Origin: Azospirillum sp. TSA2s
GTDB lineage: Bacteria; Pseudomonadota; Alphaproteobacteria; Azospirillales; Azospirillaceae
Direction: 5' to 3'
Length of the DNA stretch: 64,000 nucleotides
NCBI RefSeq assembly: GCF_004923315.1
Contig: NZ_CP039650.1
Span: 2,691,501 to 2,755,500 of the forward strand
This document shows positions 1 through 8,184 of this stretch, one piece after another; position 1 is the first letter of the stretch; every line of letters begins with the position of its first letter. The position numbers were made by a program, and so were the translations under genes. The notes beneath the pieces are model-generated. The model made no database searches. It had not been told where the DNA came from and saw only the letters and a list, made by a program, of their open reading frames with translations.

Positions 1-630
1 ATTGTCCACGGGGCGGATGCCGATGTCCTGCATCAGGTCGGGGAAGACCCGCTGCATCATATGGCGGTTCTCCACGACATAGGAGACGCCGGACGGAACG
101 CGGCCATTGTCCTCCAGCACGCGGAAGGTGCCATGGCGGTCGCGCACCAGATCAGTGCCCATGATGTGGATGTAGGTGTTGAAGGGAACGTCCAGCCCGA
201 TCATCTGCGGGCGGAAATTATGGTTCCCCTCGACCAGATCCCGCGGGATCACCCCGTCCTTCAGGATTTTCTGGTCGTGATAGATATCGTGCAGGAACAG
301 GTTCAGCGCGGAGACCCGCTGCGTGACGCCAGCCTCCAGATGCTTCCATTCCGGTGCGGAGATCACCCGCGGGATGACGTCGAAGGGCAGGATGCGGTCG
401 ACGGCGTCCTTGTCGGAATAGACGATGAAGGTGATGCCGAGATTGTAAAGTTCCCGCTCCGCATCCTGCGCGCGGCGGCGCAGTTCATCGAAGTCGAGCG
501 CGGCCAGCCTCTGGCGGATCAGCGCCGTATGTTCGGCCGGCAAATCCATGGCTCCGAACAATTCGTCGAAGTACAGGCCAGGATTGTAGGATGACAAAAG
601 GTCGGACGGTTTGCTCTCGGGTACGCTCAC
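1..630 (-). CDS. Circularly permuted ATP-grasp protein (CP_ATPgrasp, DUF404/407), N-terminal part
   Basis: The frame runs off the left edge, so only the first 210 residues are visible. The visible part contains FVIYSDKD, a run NLFLHDIYHD, the segment GLDVPFNTYIHIMGTDLVRD and VLEDNGRVPSGVSYVVENR, which match the N-terminal half of the circularly permuted ATP-grasp family 2. Members are presumed ligases of peptide-like substrates; the substrate is unknown. In many proteobacteria the gene precedes an alpha-E (DUF403) and a transglutaminase-like gene, which would lie beyond the left edge. The start is a GTG just after a GGGGGAG tract; no in-frame ATG gives the conserved N-terminus. Family assignment is firm, function is not. 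Confidence 0.85.
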   Translation of the reverse strand, partial: MSVPESKPSDLLSSYNPGLYFDELFGAMDLPAEHTALIRQRLAALDFDELRRRAQDAERELYNLGITFIVYSDKDAVDRILPFDVIPRVISAPEWKHLEAGVTQRVSALNLFLHDIYHDQKILKDGVIPRDLVEGNHNFRPQMIGLDVPFNTYIHIMGTDLVRDRHGTFRVLEDNGRVPSGVSYVVENRHMMQRVFPDLMQDIGIRPVDN

Positions 631-837
631 AGACTCCCCCGCGCTTGTATCTGACCGATCATCGCGGGCCGGGCGGCATCGCCCCGGCCATGTCGCATTG
701 TGCAGGAAGTATGACCCATCGCCGCGCGCTTTGAACAGGGCAAACGCGCGCGCCGTTGTGCGACGCAATGACAAAGCAAGAATTCGGACGCGGGCGATTC
801 CGGAAATTAGCGCCAAAGTACCGGCGGCATCGAAAAC

Positions 838-1983
838 TTATCGTGCTTTGGTGGGAGCGCCGCCGCCGGACTGGCCGCCGGCCGCGGGTGCCGCCTGGGT
901 CTCGCGCAGCAGGACCATGGTGATGCGGCGGTTGCGCGGGTTGTTGGGCTGATCGGCGACCAGCGGGTCGCGGTCGGCCTTGCCGACGACATCCTGGATT
1001 CGCGACGGGTCGATGCCGCCGGCCAGCAGGGCGCGGCGGGTGGCGTTGGCCCGCTCGCTCGACAGATCCCAGTTGTCGCGGCCGGAGCCGGCGGGGAACG
1101 GGGTGGAATCGGTATGACCGCTGATCGACAGCTTGTTGGGCAGTTTCGACAGCGCCTTCGCCACCTGCTGCACAAGCTGGCGGGTCTGCGGATACATCTG
1201 GCCGGAGCCGCCGGGGAACATCGACACGCGATCCTGGTCGACGATCTGGATTCGCAGGCCTTCCGGCGTCTGGTCGATCATCAGATTCTGGGCCAGCGGC
1301 TCCAGTTCCGGCACCGACTGGATGGCCTGACGGATCTCGGTGGCCGCCTGCTGGAACTGGCGGGCTTCCTTGGCCGCGCCCTGCAGGCTGTCCATCGCCT
1401 CCTTCACCCGCTCGCCGAAGTCGGACAGCTTCTCGCCGGGCTTCTGGCCGGGGATGCCCAGCTGCTTGGCCATCTCCTCCATCCGCTTCTGGAACTCGGC
1501 GCGGGTCTCGCTCGGCTTTTGGTCGGCGACATCCGCATCCGCCGCACCGTTGGCGGCGGCATCCTTGCCCGATTTTCCCGGTCCGGTGCCCTGTCCGGGC
1601 CCGACGACCGATTCGGTCGGGTCGTCGGCATCGTCGGTCTGCTGCGACGAATAGCCGGGCGGACCCGACACCGGCACGTCGGCCGACATCGGCGAACTGG
1701 GGGAGATCTGCGCGCCCGGCACCGTGATGGTCTTGCCGCCCAGCATGCCGCCGGAGCCCGACTGTTCGCGGCTGACCGACACGGGGGAGAAATAGTCGGC
1801 GATGCCCTTGCGCTGGTCCGAGGTGGTGACGTTCAACAGCCACAGCAGCAGGAAGAAGGCCATCATCGCGGTCACGAAGTCGGCATAGGCCACCTTCCAC
1901 GCGCCACCATGGTGGCCGCCGTGTCCGCCCTTCTTCTTCTTGATGATGATTGGCCGCTCGTCGCCGCCGGAATTCCCGCTCAT
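838..1983 (-). CDS. motB: Flagellar motor stator protein MotB
   Basis: Predicted 381-residue stator subunit that anchors the flagellar motor to peptidoglycan and carries the ion-binding aspartate. A basic N-terminus rich in Lys, His and Gly is followed by a single membrane segment (about 36-52) preceded by the conserved Asp35 in VAYADFVTAMMAFF. A long acidic linker leads to a C-terminal OmpA/MotB peptidoglycan-binding domain (about 250-365) with SGHTDSTPF and NRRITMVL. No motA lies beside it: the upstream neighbour is divergent and the downstream one is an ATP-grasp gene. A CtrA-like box lies about 107 bp upstream. Several paralogous MotB-type proteins are common in Azospirillum, so which motor it serves is open. 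Confidence 0.93.
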   Translation of the reverse strand: MSGNSGGDERPIIIKKKKGGHGGHHGGAWKVAYADFVTAMMAFFLLLWLLNVTTSDQRKGIADYFSPVSVSREQSGSGGMLGGKTITVPGAQISPSSPMSADVPVSGPPGYSSQQTDDADDPTESVVGPGQGTGPGKSGKDAAANGAADADVADQKPSETRAEFQKRMEEMAKQLGIPGQKPGEKLSDFGERVKEAMDSLQGAAKEARQFQQAATEIRQAIQSVPELEPLAQNLMIDQTPEGLRIQIVDQDRVSMFPGGSGQMYPQTRQLVQQVAKALSKLPNKLSISGHTDSTPFPAGSGRDNWDLSSERANATRRALLAGGIDPSRIQDVVGKADRDPLVADQPNNPRNRRITMVLLRETQAAPAAGGQSGGGAPTKAR

Positions 1984-2325
1984 GCCCTGGCCGTGGCGAA
2001 TGGTTCGAGGCCCGAAGGCCGATTTCCGCGCGCGGCGCCGCGGTGGATGCGGCGGCCGTCCGCCGCGGCAAAACCCTGACCGGGTTTGATTAAGATCCGT
2101 TTAACGACGTTGCCCCGGGGGAGGTGCGACGGAGACCGGGCGGAGATACGGCGCAGATGTGGCGGGGGATGCGACGGAGATGCGGCTTGCAGCGGATGGC
2201 GTGCTGGATTAATTCGCGGTATTTCCTACTTTCAGTGTCATCTTCGGCCACTCCGGGGGCCTTTCACGGGTCCCCTGCCCTCTTCTCCGCCAGCCCCTCC
2301 ACTTCGGCCCACACCACAGGACGTC
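1984..2325. other. Divergent intergenic region motB / flavin reductase
   Basis: A 342 bp gap between two divergent genes. It contains a CtrA-type box (listed separately) on the motB side. I see no convincing sigma-70 promoter and no small gene with a ribosome site. Confidence 0.5.
2090..2105. promoter_or_regulatory. CtrA-type box TTAA-N7-TTAAC
   Basis: The sequence is TTAA, seven bases, then TTAAC, which matches the full CtrA recognition site established in alphaproteobacteria. It lies 107 bp upstream of the motB start. CtrA commonly controls flagellar genes, so the context fits; binding is inferred. Confidence 0.5.
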
Positions 2326-2817
2326 ATGACCACCGAACAGCCGATCGATCCCCTCGCGTTCCGTTCCGCCCTCGGCTGCTTCGCCACCGGGATCGCCGTC
2401 ATCACCACCATCGCGCCCGACGGGCTGCCGCTGGGGGTGACGGTGAACTCCTTCTCGTCCGTGTCGCTCGATCCGCCGCTGGTGCAGTTCTGCCTGGGCC
2501 GTGCCGCGATGTCGTTCGAGGCCTTCAACATCTCGCCGCATTTCGCGGTGAACATCCTCGCGTCCGACCAGGAGGAGCTGTCCAACCGCTTCTCCCGCCG
2601 CGACCTGCAGGAGCGCTGGGCCGGGCTGGAGACCACCACCGGCCGTGGCGGCGTCCGCCTGCTGACCGGCTGCCTCGCCACGCTGGAGTGCGACCGCGAG
2701 CATCTGCTGGACGGCGGCGACCACGTCATCGTGCTGGGCCGCGTGCGCAATCTGACCTCACGCGAGGACGGCGACCCGCTGCTGTATTTCCGCGGCCGCT
2801 ACGCCCATCTGCGTTGA
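2326..2817 (+). CDS. Flavin reductase family protein (FMN-binding split barrel)
   Basis: A 163-residue protein of the flavin reductase-like family that supplies reduced flavin to two-component monooxygenases or binds FMN for another role. The N-terminal pattern FRSALGCFATGIAVITT followed by LPLGVTVNSFSSVSLDPPLVQFCL is typical, as is the middle FAVNILASDQEELSNRFS. The start is the ATG after an AGGA site at about 2318; longer in-frame starts lie in sequence without family similarity. No monooxygenase partner gene is next to it, so the partner is unknown. Confidence 0.88.
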   Translation: MTTEQPIDPLAFRSALGCFATGIAVITTIAPDGLPLGVTVNSFSSVSLDPPLVQFCLGRAAMSFEAFNISPHFAVNILASDQEELSNRFSRRDLQERWAGLETTTGRGGVRLLTGCLATLECDREHLLDGGDHVIVLGRVRNLTSREDGDPLLYFRGRYAHLR

Positions 2818-2826
2818 CGCTTCGGT

Positions 2827-3111
2827 TCAGCCGGCCGCGCGGTGAAGGTCGCGGCCAGTCAGGTGGATGTTGGCATCGGGATCGAGCGCGCGGGCCATGA
2901 TGCGCTGTTCGGTCGCCCGTTCGAACAGGGGGCGGTTCATGCAGACCTGCTGAACCGCCTCGTCCGGCTTCGGCGTGTGGCCGACGATGCCCTGCAGGGT
3001 GCGGCGGGTGACGAAGACCCGGCCCTGATATTCCCCGACCTGCACCGCGAACTCCACGGCGTCGGCCTCCTCGTTCCAGAAGGGGTCGTCGGGAAACAGG
3101 AAGATGGGCAT
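2827..3111 (-). CDS. Small DUF1488-like protein
   Basis: A 94-residue soluble protein starting MPIFLFPDDPFWNEEADAV. The opening, with a Phe-Pro-Asp motif followed by an acidic stretch and a strand predicted from VEFAVQVGEYQGRVFVTR, resembles DUF1488 proteins, whose function is unknown. The ATG is chosen because GAGGA lies five bases upstream; an in-frame GTG 13 codons earlier overlaps the stop of the preceding gene and would allow translational coupling. It follows the DUF6134-like gene on the same strand almost without gap, so the two are probably co-transcribed. Confidence 0.6.
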   Translation of the reverse strand: MPIFLFPDDPFWNEEADAVEFAVQVGEYQGRVFVTRRTLQGIVGHTPKPDEAVQQVCMNRPLFERATEQRIMARALDPDANIHLTGRDLHRAAG

Positions 3112-3146
3112 CGGGTCCTCGTTCAAACAGGAATCTGCGGCAGAAT

Positions 3147-3803
3147 TCACTTCAGGACATAGGTGATATCATAGCCGCTGCGTTTGAAGCGCGTCTTCAG
3201 CAGCGTGCCGTCCGCCGCATACCACAGGTCGCGTTCCACATCGCCCTCGATGCGGTGGTGGGCGGCCTCCGTCGCCTTGCCGCCGGCCTCCACCGTCTCC
3301 TCCCCGATCTTGCGCGTAGCCACCTTGTAGGGGGCCGCGTCGATCACCGACAGAAGCTCGCGGTGCTTCAGCACGTCCGTCGTCCACAGCGTCAGCGGCA
3401 GGGCGCTTGCCGGTGCCTGCTGCGGCTTGCCGTCCACCACCAGCCGATAACCGCGGGCATCGCGCGCCATATCGATCTTGTGCGGGGTGCCGTCGTCGTC
3501 GGTGGTGGCGGTCATCGACTCCAGAACGCCGCCCTTCCACATTTCCTCCCGCTTGTGGTCGTAGCGGAAGTTGATGAACAGCACCTTCACCCGCGTGGTG
3601 GCGGTGACGGTGACCTTGGTGCGGTCGCCCTGCGGCTCGATCTTCACCTGTTCGGTGCCGATGGGATCCTCGCCCATCAGGATCTGGTAGGTCAGCGAGC
3701 GCGCTGTCCCCTGGGCAGAGGCCGCACCCGGCAGGCCGGTCAGCAGCGTGGCCGCCATCAGGGCAGCGGACAGGGTGGCGCATTTGGTGCGCATCGTCGT
3801 CAT
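3147..3803 (-). CDS. DUF6134-like periplasmic protein
   Basis: A 218-residue exported protein. An N-terminal signal peptide (about 1-30, ending PGAASAQ) is followed by an all-beta region containing ILMGEDPIGTEQVKI, FINFRYDHKREEMWKGG and, at the C-terminus, LWYAADGTLLKTRFKRSGYD. This pattern matches DUF6134 family proteins of Rhodospirillales; the function is unknown, though the fold resembles lipid-binding or lipoprotein-carrier-like beta sheets (inference). GGAGG eight bases before the ATG supports the start. It probably heads a two-gene unit with the small protein downstream. Confidence 0.7.
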   Translation of the reverse strand: MTTMRTKCATLSAALMAATLLTGLPGAASAQGTARSLTYQILMGEDPIGTEQVKIEPQGDRTKVTVTATTRVKVLFINFRYDHKREEMWKGGVLESMTATTDDDGTPHKIDMARDARGYRLVVDGKPQQAPASALPLTLWTTDVLKHRELLSVIDAAPYKVATRKIGEETVEAGGKATEAAHHRIEGDVERDLWYAADGTLLKTRFKRSGYDITYVLK

Positions 3804-3852
3804 GTTCGTTTCCTCCCGGTTGATTTGGTGGGCGGCTCTTCCGGCCGCTTCG

Positions 3853-4155
3853 TCAGTCGTCCAGCAGCTGGGCCAGCTTCATCGCCACGCCCATCGAGCC
3901 TTCGACCTTCAGCTTGCCCATGGTGAAGGCCAGCATCGGGTTGAGCTTGCCGTTGATGAGCTTTTGCAGGTTTTCCGGTGAGATGCGGATGGTGCAGTCG
4001 GACTCGGCGTCGTCGCGGCTGATGCTGATCGGGCTGGCGCGGCCATCGACCCGGATCACCTCCCCCTCCTTGCCCAGCAGGAATCGGACCGAGGCGTTGA
4101 GCGAGCGCAGATCGCCGCTGCGGCTGCGCAGTTCCTGCAGAATGTCGTCGACCAT
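3853..4155 (-). CDS. SCP2 sterol-binding domain protein
   Basis: A 100-residue stand-alone SCP-2 domain, a small hydrophobic pocket that binds lipids or acyl-CoA. The family signature appears as DCTIRISPENLQKLINGKLNP followed by AFTMGKLKVEGSMGVAMKL; the length equals one domain. It is divergent from the acyl-CoA ligase gene at 4327 and shares its 171 bp promoter region with the operator-like site at 4207, so it may belong to the same fatty-acid regulon (inference). GAGGGC nine bases upstream supports the ATG. Confidence 0.88.
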   Translation of the reverse strand: MVDDILQELRSRSGDLRSLNASVRFLLGKEGEVIRVDGRASPISISRDDAESDCTIRISPENLQKLINGKLNPMLAFTMGKLKVEGSMGVAMKLAQLLDD

Positions 4156-4206
4156 GAAAGCATGCCCTCAGGATTGTTCGTAGGACTGGTCTTGACAGTA
4201 GGCGCG

Positions 4207-4224
4207 CATTACGTTTACGTCAAC
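4207..4224. promoter_or_regulatory. LiuR-like (MerR-family) operator candidate, site 1
   Basis: Read on the minus strand the site is GTTGACGTAAACGTAATG. Thirteen of 18 bases, including GTTGAC and ACGTAA at fixed spacing, recur in front of the merR-type gene at 6090. The site lies between the SCP2 and acyl-CoA ligase genes, ten bases after a perfect TTGACA (4192-4197). The half-sites resemble motifs reported for LiuR-type MerR regulators of acyl-CoA catabolism. Binding is inferred. Confidence 0.45.
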
Positions 4225-4326
4225 GTCATAACGAAAGCGTTTCAGACGCCCGCCGCTTGTCGATGCCGCCCTTCGGTGCCGGCCGTCAGGTGATCCGGAA
4301 CGCGCCACCGCCAAGGGGAGCGAACC

Positions 4327-6075
4327 ATGCCCGAGCCGCTTGCGCAGAGCGCCAATCCGCCGACCACCAATGCCAATGGCGCCACCTCCAATGACACCGC
4401 CCATCCCTGGCTGACGCACTACCCCAAGGAAATCGCCTGGGACCAGCATTTCGCGCCGATGCCGCTGCACATGCTGTTCGAGGAGGCGGCCGGGCGCTAT
4501 GCCGACCGCCCCTGCCTGGACTTCATGGGCCGCCGCTACACCTATGCCGAGGTGCTGGCTCTGGTGAACCGCGCCGCCCGCGGCTTTCAGGATCTGGGGG
4601 TCGGGCCGGGGGTGCGGGTGGGGCTGTGCCTGCCCAACTGCCCGACCTACGTCATTTCCTATTTCGCGGTGCTTAAGGCCGGCGGGACCGTCGTCAACTA
4701 CAACCCGCTCTATGTCGAGCGGGAGCTGGAACACCAGATCACCGACTCGCAGACCGAGATCATGGTGACGCTGGACCTGAAGCAGATCTATCCGCGCGTC
4801 GCGGCGATGCTGGCGCGTACGCCGATGAAGCGGATCGTCGTCTGCCGCATGGCATCGATCCTGCCGGTGGTGAAGAAGGCGCTGTTCAGCGTGCTGAAGC
4901 GTAGCGAGATCGCCGCCGTGCCGCGCGACGACCGCCATGTCGATTTCGACAGCCTTCTCGCCAATGACGGAACGCTGCGCCCGGTGCGGATCGACGGGCT
5001 GCGCGATGTCGCCGTGCTGCAATACACCGGTGGCACCACGGGCGTGCCCAAGGGCGCGATGCTGACCCATCACAACCTGCTGTCCAATGCGCGGCAGGTT
5101 CAAGCCTGGTTCCCCGAGGTGGCGCTGGGCCAGGAGCGGGTTCTGGCCGTCCTGCCCTTCTTCCATGTCTTCGCCATGACCGTGGTGCTGAACATGGGGC
5201 TGGCCTGCGGAGCCGAGCTGATCATGCTGCCGCGCTTCGAGACCGAGCAGGTGCTGAAGACCATCGCCAAGCGCAAGCCGACCCTCGTCCCCGGCGTGCC
5301 CACCATGTACAAGGCGCTGCTGGGCCATCCGCAGGTCGCCCGCTATCCGATGACCTCGATCCGCTACTGCATCTCCGGCGGCGCGCCGCTGCCGATGGAG
5401 TTGAAGCGCCAGTTCGAGACGGCGACCGGTTGCGTCCTGATCGAGGGCTACGGTCTGTCGGAAGCCTCCCCCGTCTGCGCCGCCAATCCGCTGAAGGGCG
5501 TCAACAAGGAGGGCTCCATCGGCCTGCCGCTGCCCGGCATCGCCATCGAGATTCGCGACCTGGAGGACCCCTCCCGCAAGCTCGGGATCGGCGAGAAGGG
5601 TCAGGTGGCGATCGCCGGACCCAACGTCATGGCCGGCTATTGGGGCCGGGCGGAGGAGAGCGACCGCACCGTGGTCGACGGCTTCCTGATGACCGGCGAT
5701 GTCGGGACGATGGACGAGGACGGCTACGTCTTCCTGCTCGACCGACTGAAGGACCTCATCATCTGCAGCGGATACAACGTCTATCCGCGCATGATCGAGG
5801 AAGCGATCTACCAGCATCCCGACGTGGTCGCCGCCTGCGTCATCGGCCTGCACGACGATTACCGCGGCCAGACGCCGAAGGCATTCGTGCAGTTGAAGCC
5901 GGGAGCCAGCCTGACGGTGGAGGCTCTGCGCGACTTCCTGCGCGACAAAATCTCCCGCATCGAGATGCCGACGGCCATCGAGTTCCGCGAGGAACTGCCG
6001 AAGACCGCCGTCGGCAAGCTGTCGAAGAAGGAACTGATCGCCGAGGCGCAGCAGGCCCTATCGAACGGAGGATGA
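4327..6075 (+). CDS. Acyl-CoA ligase (FadD-like long-chain or dicarboxylate-CoA ligase)
   Basis: A 582-residue ANL-superfamily enzyme that activates a carboxylic acid to its acyl-adenylate and then the CoA thioester. The phosphate-binding loop YTGGTTGVPKGAM is at about 233-245, the A5 motif GYGLSEASP at about 378, the hinge motif MTGDVGTMDEDGYVFLLDR at about 457, and the catalytic lysine near the C-terminus in KTAVGKLSKKE. Length and motifs fit FadD or PimA-type ligases; the chain length cannot be read from sequence. GGGGAG upstream supports the ATG. A MerR regulator, a thioesterase and etfBA follow on the same strand, a fatty-acid oxidation context. Confidence 0.92.
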   Translation: MPEPLAQSANPPTTNANGATSNDTAHPWLTHYPKEIAWDQHFAPMPLHMLFEEAAGRYADRPCLDFMGRRYTYAEVLALVNRAARGFQDLGVGPGVRVGLCLPNCPTYVISYFAVLKAGGTVVNYNPLYVERELEHQITDSQTEIMVTLDLKQIYPRVAAMLARTPMKRIVVCRMASILPVVKKALFSVLKRSEIAAVPRDDRHVDFDSLLANDGTLRPVRIDGLRDVAVLQYTGGTTGVPKGAMLTHHNLLSNARQVQAWFPEVALGQERVLAVLPFFHVFAMTVVLNMGLACGAELIMLPRFETEQVLKTIAKRKPTLVPGVPTMYKALLGHPQVARYPMTSIRYCISGGAPLPMELKRQFETATGCVLIEGYGLSEASPVCAANPLKGVNKEGSIGLPLPGIAIEIRDLEDPSRKLGIGEKGQVAIAGPNVMAGYWGRAEESDRTVVDGFLMTGDVGTMDEDGYVFLLDRLKDLIICSGYNVYPRMIEEAIYQHPDVVAACVIGLHDDYRGQTPKAFVQLKPGASLTVEALRDFLRDKISRIEMPTAIEFREELPKTAVGKLSKKELIAEAQQALSNGG

Positions 6076-6089
6076 CCCGAAGTCACTGC

Positions 6090-6107
6090 GTTGACCCGGA
6101 CGTAAAG
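6090..6107. promoter_or_regulatory. LiuR-like operator candidate, site 2
   Basis: GTTGACCCGGACGTAAAG shares 13 of 18 bases with the site at 4207. Its TTGACC doubles as a possible -35 box, with TATCAC 19 bases on as the -10; a 19-bp spacer is typical of MerR-controlled promoters. It lies 83 bp upstream of the MerR-type gene, suggesting autoregulation. Confidence 0.45.
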
Positions 6108-6189
6108 GGAAGCCTTATCACGCCACGGCAGCTGTGCTACCAAACGGAAGACGCATTGTGCCAAACGCAAACAAAAGGTCTTCCCAGGG

Positions 6190-6582
6190 ATGGAACAGCT
6201 CTACACGGTCAACCAGCTTGCGGAGGAGCTGGGCATCACTCCGCGGGCTCTGCGCTTCTACGAGGTCAAGGGACTGCTGGCGCCGAACCGCGTCGGCAAC
6301 AACCGGGTCTACACCAAGCGCGACCGCGCCCGGCTGAAGCTGATCCTGCGGGGCAAGCGCCTGGGCTTCTCGCTGGCGGAAATCCGCGAGTATCTCGACC
6401 TTTACAACGTCAATGGCGGGGTCGAGCAGCAGAAGAACCTGTTGAAGCGGGTGCAGAAGCGGCTGAAGGATCTCGCCCAGCAGCGCGAGGATCTGGAAGC
6501 CACCGTGCAGGAGCTGCGCGACATCGAAGAGCAGGTCAACAACACCCTGGCGGAGCTGAAGACCGCCGCGAAGGACAGCTGA
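6190..6582 (+). CDS. MerR family transcriptional regulator
   Basis: A 130-residue MerR-type regulator. The winged helix-turn-helix occupies about residues 4-72 (YTVNQLAEELGITPRALRFYE, then LLAPNRVGNNRVYTKRD), followed by a long antiparallel coiled-coil helix (about 84-128) that dimerises the protein. There is no C-terminal cysteine metal site, so it is not a metal-sensing MerR. Placement between an acyl-CoA ligase and thioesterase/etfBA, and the paired operator-like motifs upstream of both genes, point to a LiuR-like regulator sensing acyl-CoA or a related metabolite (inference). Confidence 0.88.
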   Translation: MEQLYTVNQLAEELGITPRALRFYEVKGLLAPNRVGNNRVYTKRDRARLKLILRGKRLGFSLAEIREYLDLYNVNGGVEQQKNLLKRVQKRLKDLAQQREDLEATVQELRDIEEQVNNTLAELKTAAKDS

Positions 6583-6695
6583 CCGGTCGGGCGCCCGTCG
6601 TGCACCGGTCAGCCTGCTGAGGGGGGAGATCGGAGCATGATGGGACAGCGACATCCGCGGGCGGCCTGCGATGCCTTCAAGGCGGGAGATGGGCG

Positions 6696-7226
6696 ATGAA
6701 CCTGATCTTCCGCCTGCTGGCGGTCGCCGCCGCCGCCATCCTTGCCGCGTGGCGCGGCCGCCGCGCCGGGTTGCTGGAGCCGTCGGCGCTCCGTTTCCGG
6801 GTCTGGCCGACCGATCTGGACCTCAACCTGCACATGACCAACGCACGCTATTTCAGCGTGATGGATCTGGGTCGCACCGACCTGATGATCCGCGTCGGTC
6901 TGGGTCCGGCGATCCTGCGCAACCGCTGGCAGCCGGTGCTGGGCGGGGCGACCATCCGCTATCGCCGCTCGCTGCGGCCGTTCCAGAGATTCGCCCTGGT
7001 CAGCCGGGTGCTGTGCTGGGACGACAAATACATCTTCATCGAACACCGCATGGAAACACGGGGCGGACTGGCGGCACTGGCCGTCGTTCAGGGCGCCTTT
7101 GTCGGAAGCCAGGGCGTGGTCGCGCCGGCCGAGGTTCTGGCGGCGCTCGGGACCACCGCCGCCTCCCCGCCGATCCCCGATGCGGTCGCAGCCTTGCGCG
7201 GGCAGATTCTGTCCGCCGCCGCCTGA
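6696..7226 (+). CDS. Acyl-CoA thioesterase-like hotdog protein (THEM6/4HBT type)
   Basis: A 176-residue protein with an N-terminal hydrophobic segment (about 2-20) and a hotdog thioesterase domain. The segment WPTDLDLNLHMTNARYFSVMD corresponds to the active-site region of 4-hydroxybenzoyl-CoA-type thioesterases, with the Asp and Asn/His pattern typical of the THEM6-like subgroup. It probably hydrolyses acyl-CoA at the membrane; the substrate is unknown. GGGAG seven bases upstream fixes the ATG. It lies 39 bp before etfB on the same strand and may be co-transcribed with it. Confidence 0.8.
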   Translation: MNLIFRLLAVAAAAILAAWRGRRAGLLEPSALRFRVWPTDLDLNLHMTNARYFSVMDLGRTDLMIRVGLGPAILRNRWQPVLGGATIRYRRSLRPFQRFALVSRVLCWDDKYIFIEHRMETRGGLAALAVVQGAFVGSQGVVAPAEVLAALGTTAASPPIPDAVAALRGQILSAAA

Positions 7227-7265
7227 ACAGTTACAAGAACACCATTCGAGAGGAGACACGCCGTC

Positions 7266-8015
7266 ATGAAGGTGCTGGTGCCCGTGAAGCGGGTGGTCGA
7301 CTACAACGTGAAGGTCCGCGTCAAGGCGGACGGCAGCGGCGTCGAGACCGCCAACGTGAAGATGAGCATGAACCCCTTCGACGAGATCGCCGTCGAAGAG
7401 GCGGTGCGGTGCAAGGAAGCAGGTAAAGCGACCGAGATCGTGGTCGTCTCCGTCGGCCCGACCCAGGCCCAGGAGACCCTGCGCACGGCTCTCGCCATGG
7501 GTGCCGACCGCGCCATCCTGGTGCAGACCGACGTGACGACCGAGCCGCTCGCCGTCGCCAAGGTGTTGAAGGCGCTGGTCGAGAAGGAAGCGCCGGGGAT
7601 GGTGATCCTCGGCAAGCAGGCGATCGACGATGATTGCAACCAGACCGGCCAGATGCTGGCCGCGCTGCTGGGGTGGGGCCAGGGCACCTTCGCCTCGAAG
7701 GTCGTTGTCGGCGACGGCAAGGTCGCGGTGACGCGCGAGATCGACGGCGGGCTGGAGACGGTGGAGCTGAAGTTGCCGGCGGTGGTCACCGCCGACCTGC
7801 GCCTGAACGAGCCGCGCTATGCCTCACTGCCCAACATCATGAAGGCCAAGAAGAAGCCGCTGGAGACCGTCACGCCAGACGCGCTCGGCGTCGATGTGAC
7901 GCCGCGCCTGACCACGGTGAAGGTCACCGAGCCGGCCAAGCGTCAGGCCGGCATCAAGGTGCCGGATGTCGCCACGCTGGTCGACAAGCTGAAGAACGAG
8001 GCGCGGGTGATCTGA
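7266..8015 (+). CDS. etfB: Electron transfer flavoprotein beta subunit
   Basis: A 249-residue EtfB. It pairs with EtfA to accept electrons from acyl-CoA and other dehydrogenases and pass them to ETF-ubiquinone oxidoreductase. Signature segments are KVLVPVKRVVDYNVKVRV at the N-terminus, NPFDEIAVEEAVR, the AMP-binding VILGKQAIDDDCNQTGQMLA, and VTADLRLNEPRYASLPNIMKAKKKP. Length is normal. A GAGGAG site precedes the ATG. The partner gene follows on the same strand after a 169 bp gap that holds a repeat element. Confidence 0.97.
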   Translation: MKVLVPVKRVVDYNVKVRVKADGSGVETANVKMSMNPFDEIAVEEAVRCKEAGKATEIVVVSVGPTQAQETLRTALAMGADRAILVQTDVTTEPLAVAKVLKALVEKEAPGMVILGKQAIDDDCNQTGQMLAALLGWGQGTFASKVVVGDGKVAVTREIDGGLETVELKLPAVVTADLRLNEPRYASLPNIMKAKKKPLETVTPDALGVDVTPRLTTVKVTEPAKRQAGIKVPDVATLVDKLKNEARVI

Positions 8016-8029
8016 GCGCCGGCTCCGGT

Positions 8030-8140
8030 GCCCCCACCCTAACCCTCCCCCGCTGGGCGGGGGGGGGGGAACTGCCGCCGCTCTCCCGCATCAGCACTTT
8101 CCCCCTCCCCCGCCCAGCGGGGGAGGGTCGGGGTGGGGGC
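8030..8140. repeat. Composite GC-rich inverted repeat, copy 1 (etfB-etfA gap)
   Basis: A 111 bp element with outer ends GCCCCCACCC and GGGTGGGGGC. Each arm carries its own near-palindrome CCCCCGCTGGGCGGGGG, and the arms flank a non-symmetric core beginning ACTGCCGCCGC and ending AGCAC. Related copies lie at 35214, 42911 and 62190. It starts 14 bp after the etfB stop and ends 44 bp before the etfA ATG, so it should be transcribed within the operon as a large double hairpin. Confidence 0.85.
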
Positions 8141-8184
8141 AAGTGCCCGCACTCGCCACCCCCCGCCCGACAGAGGAATCCGCC

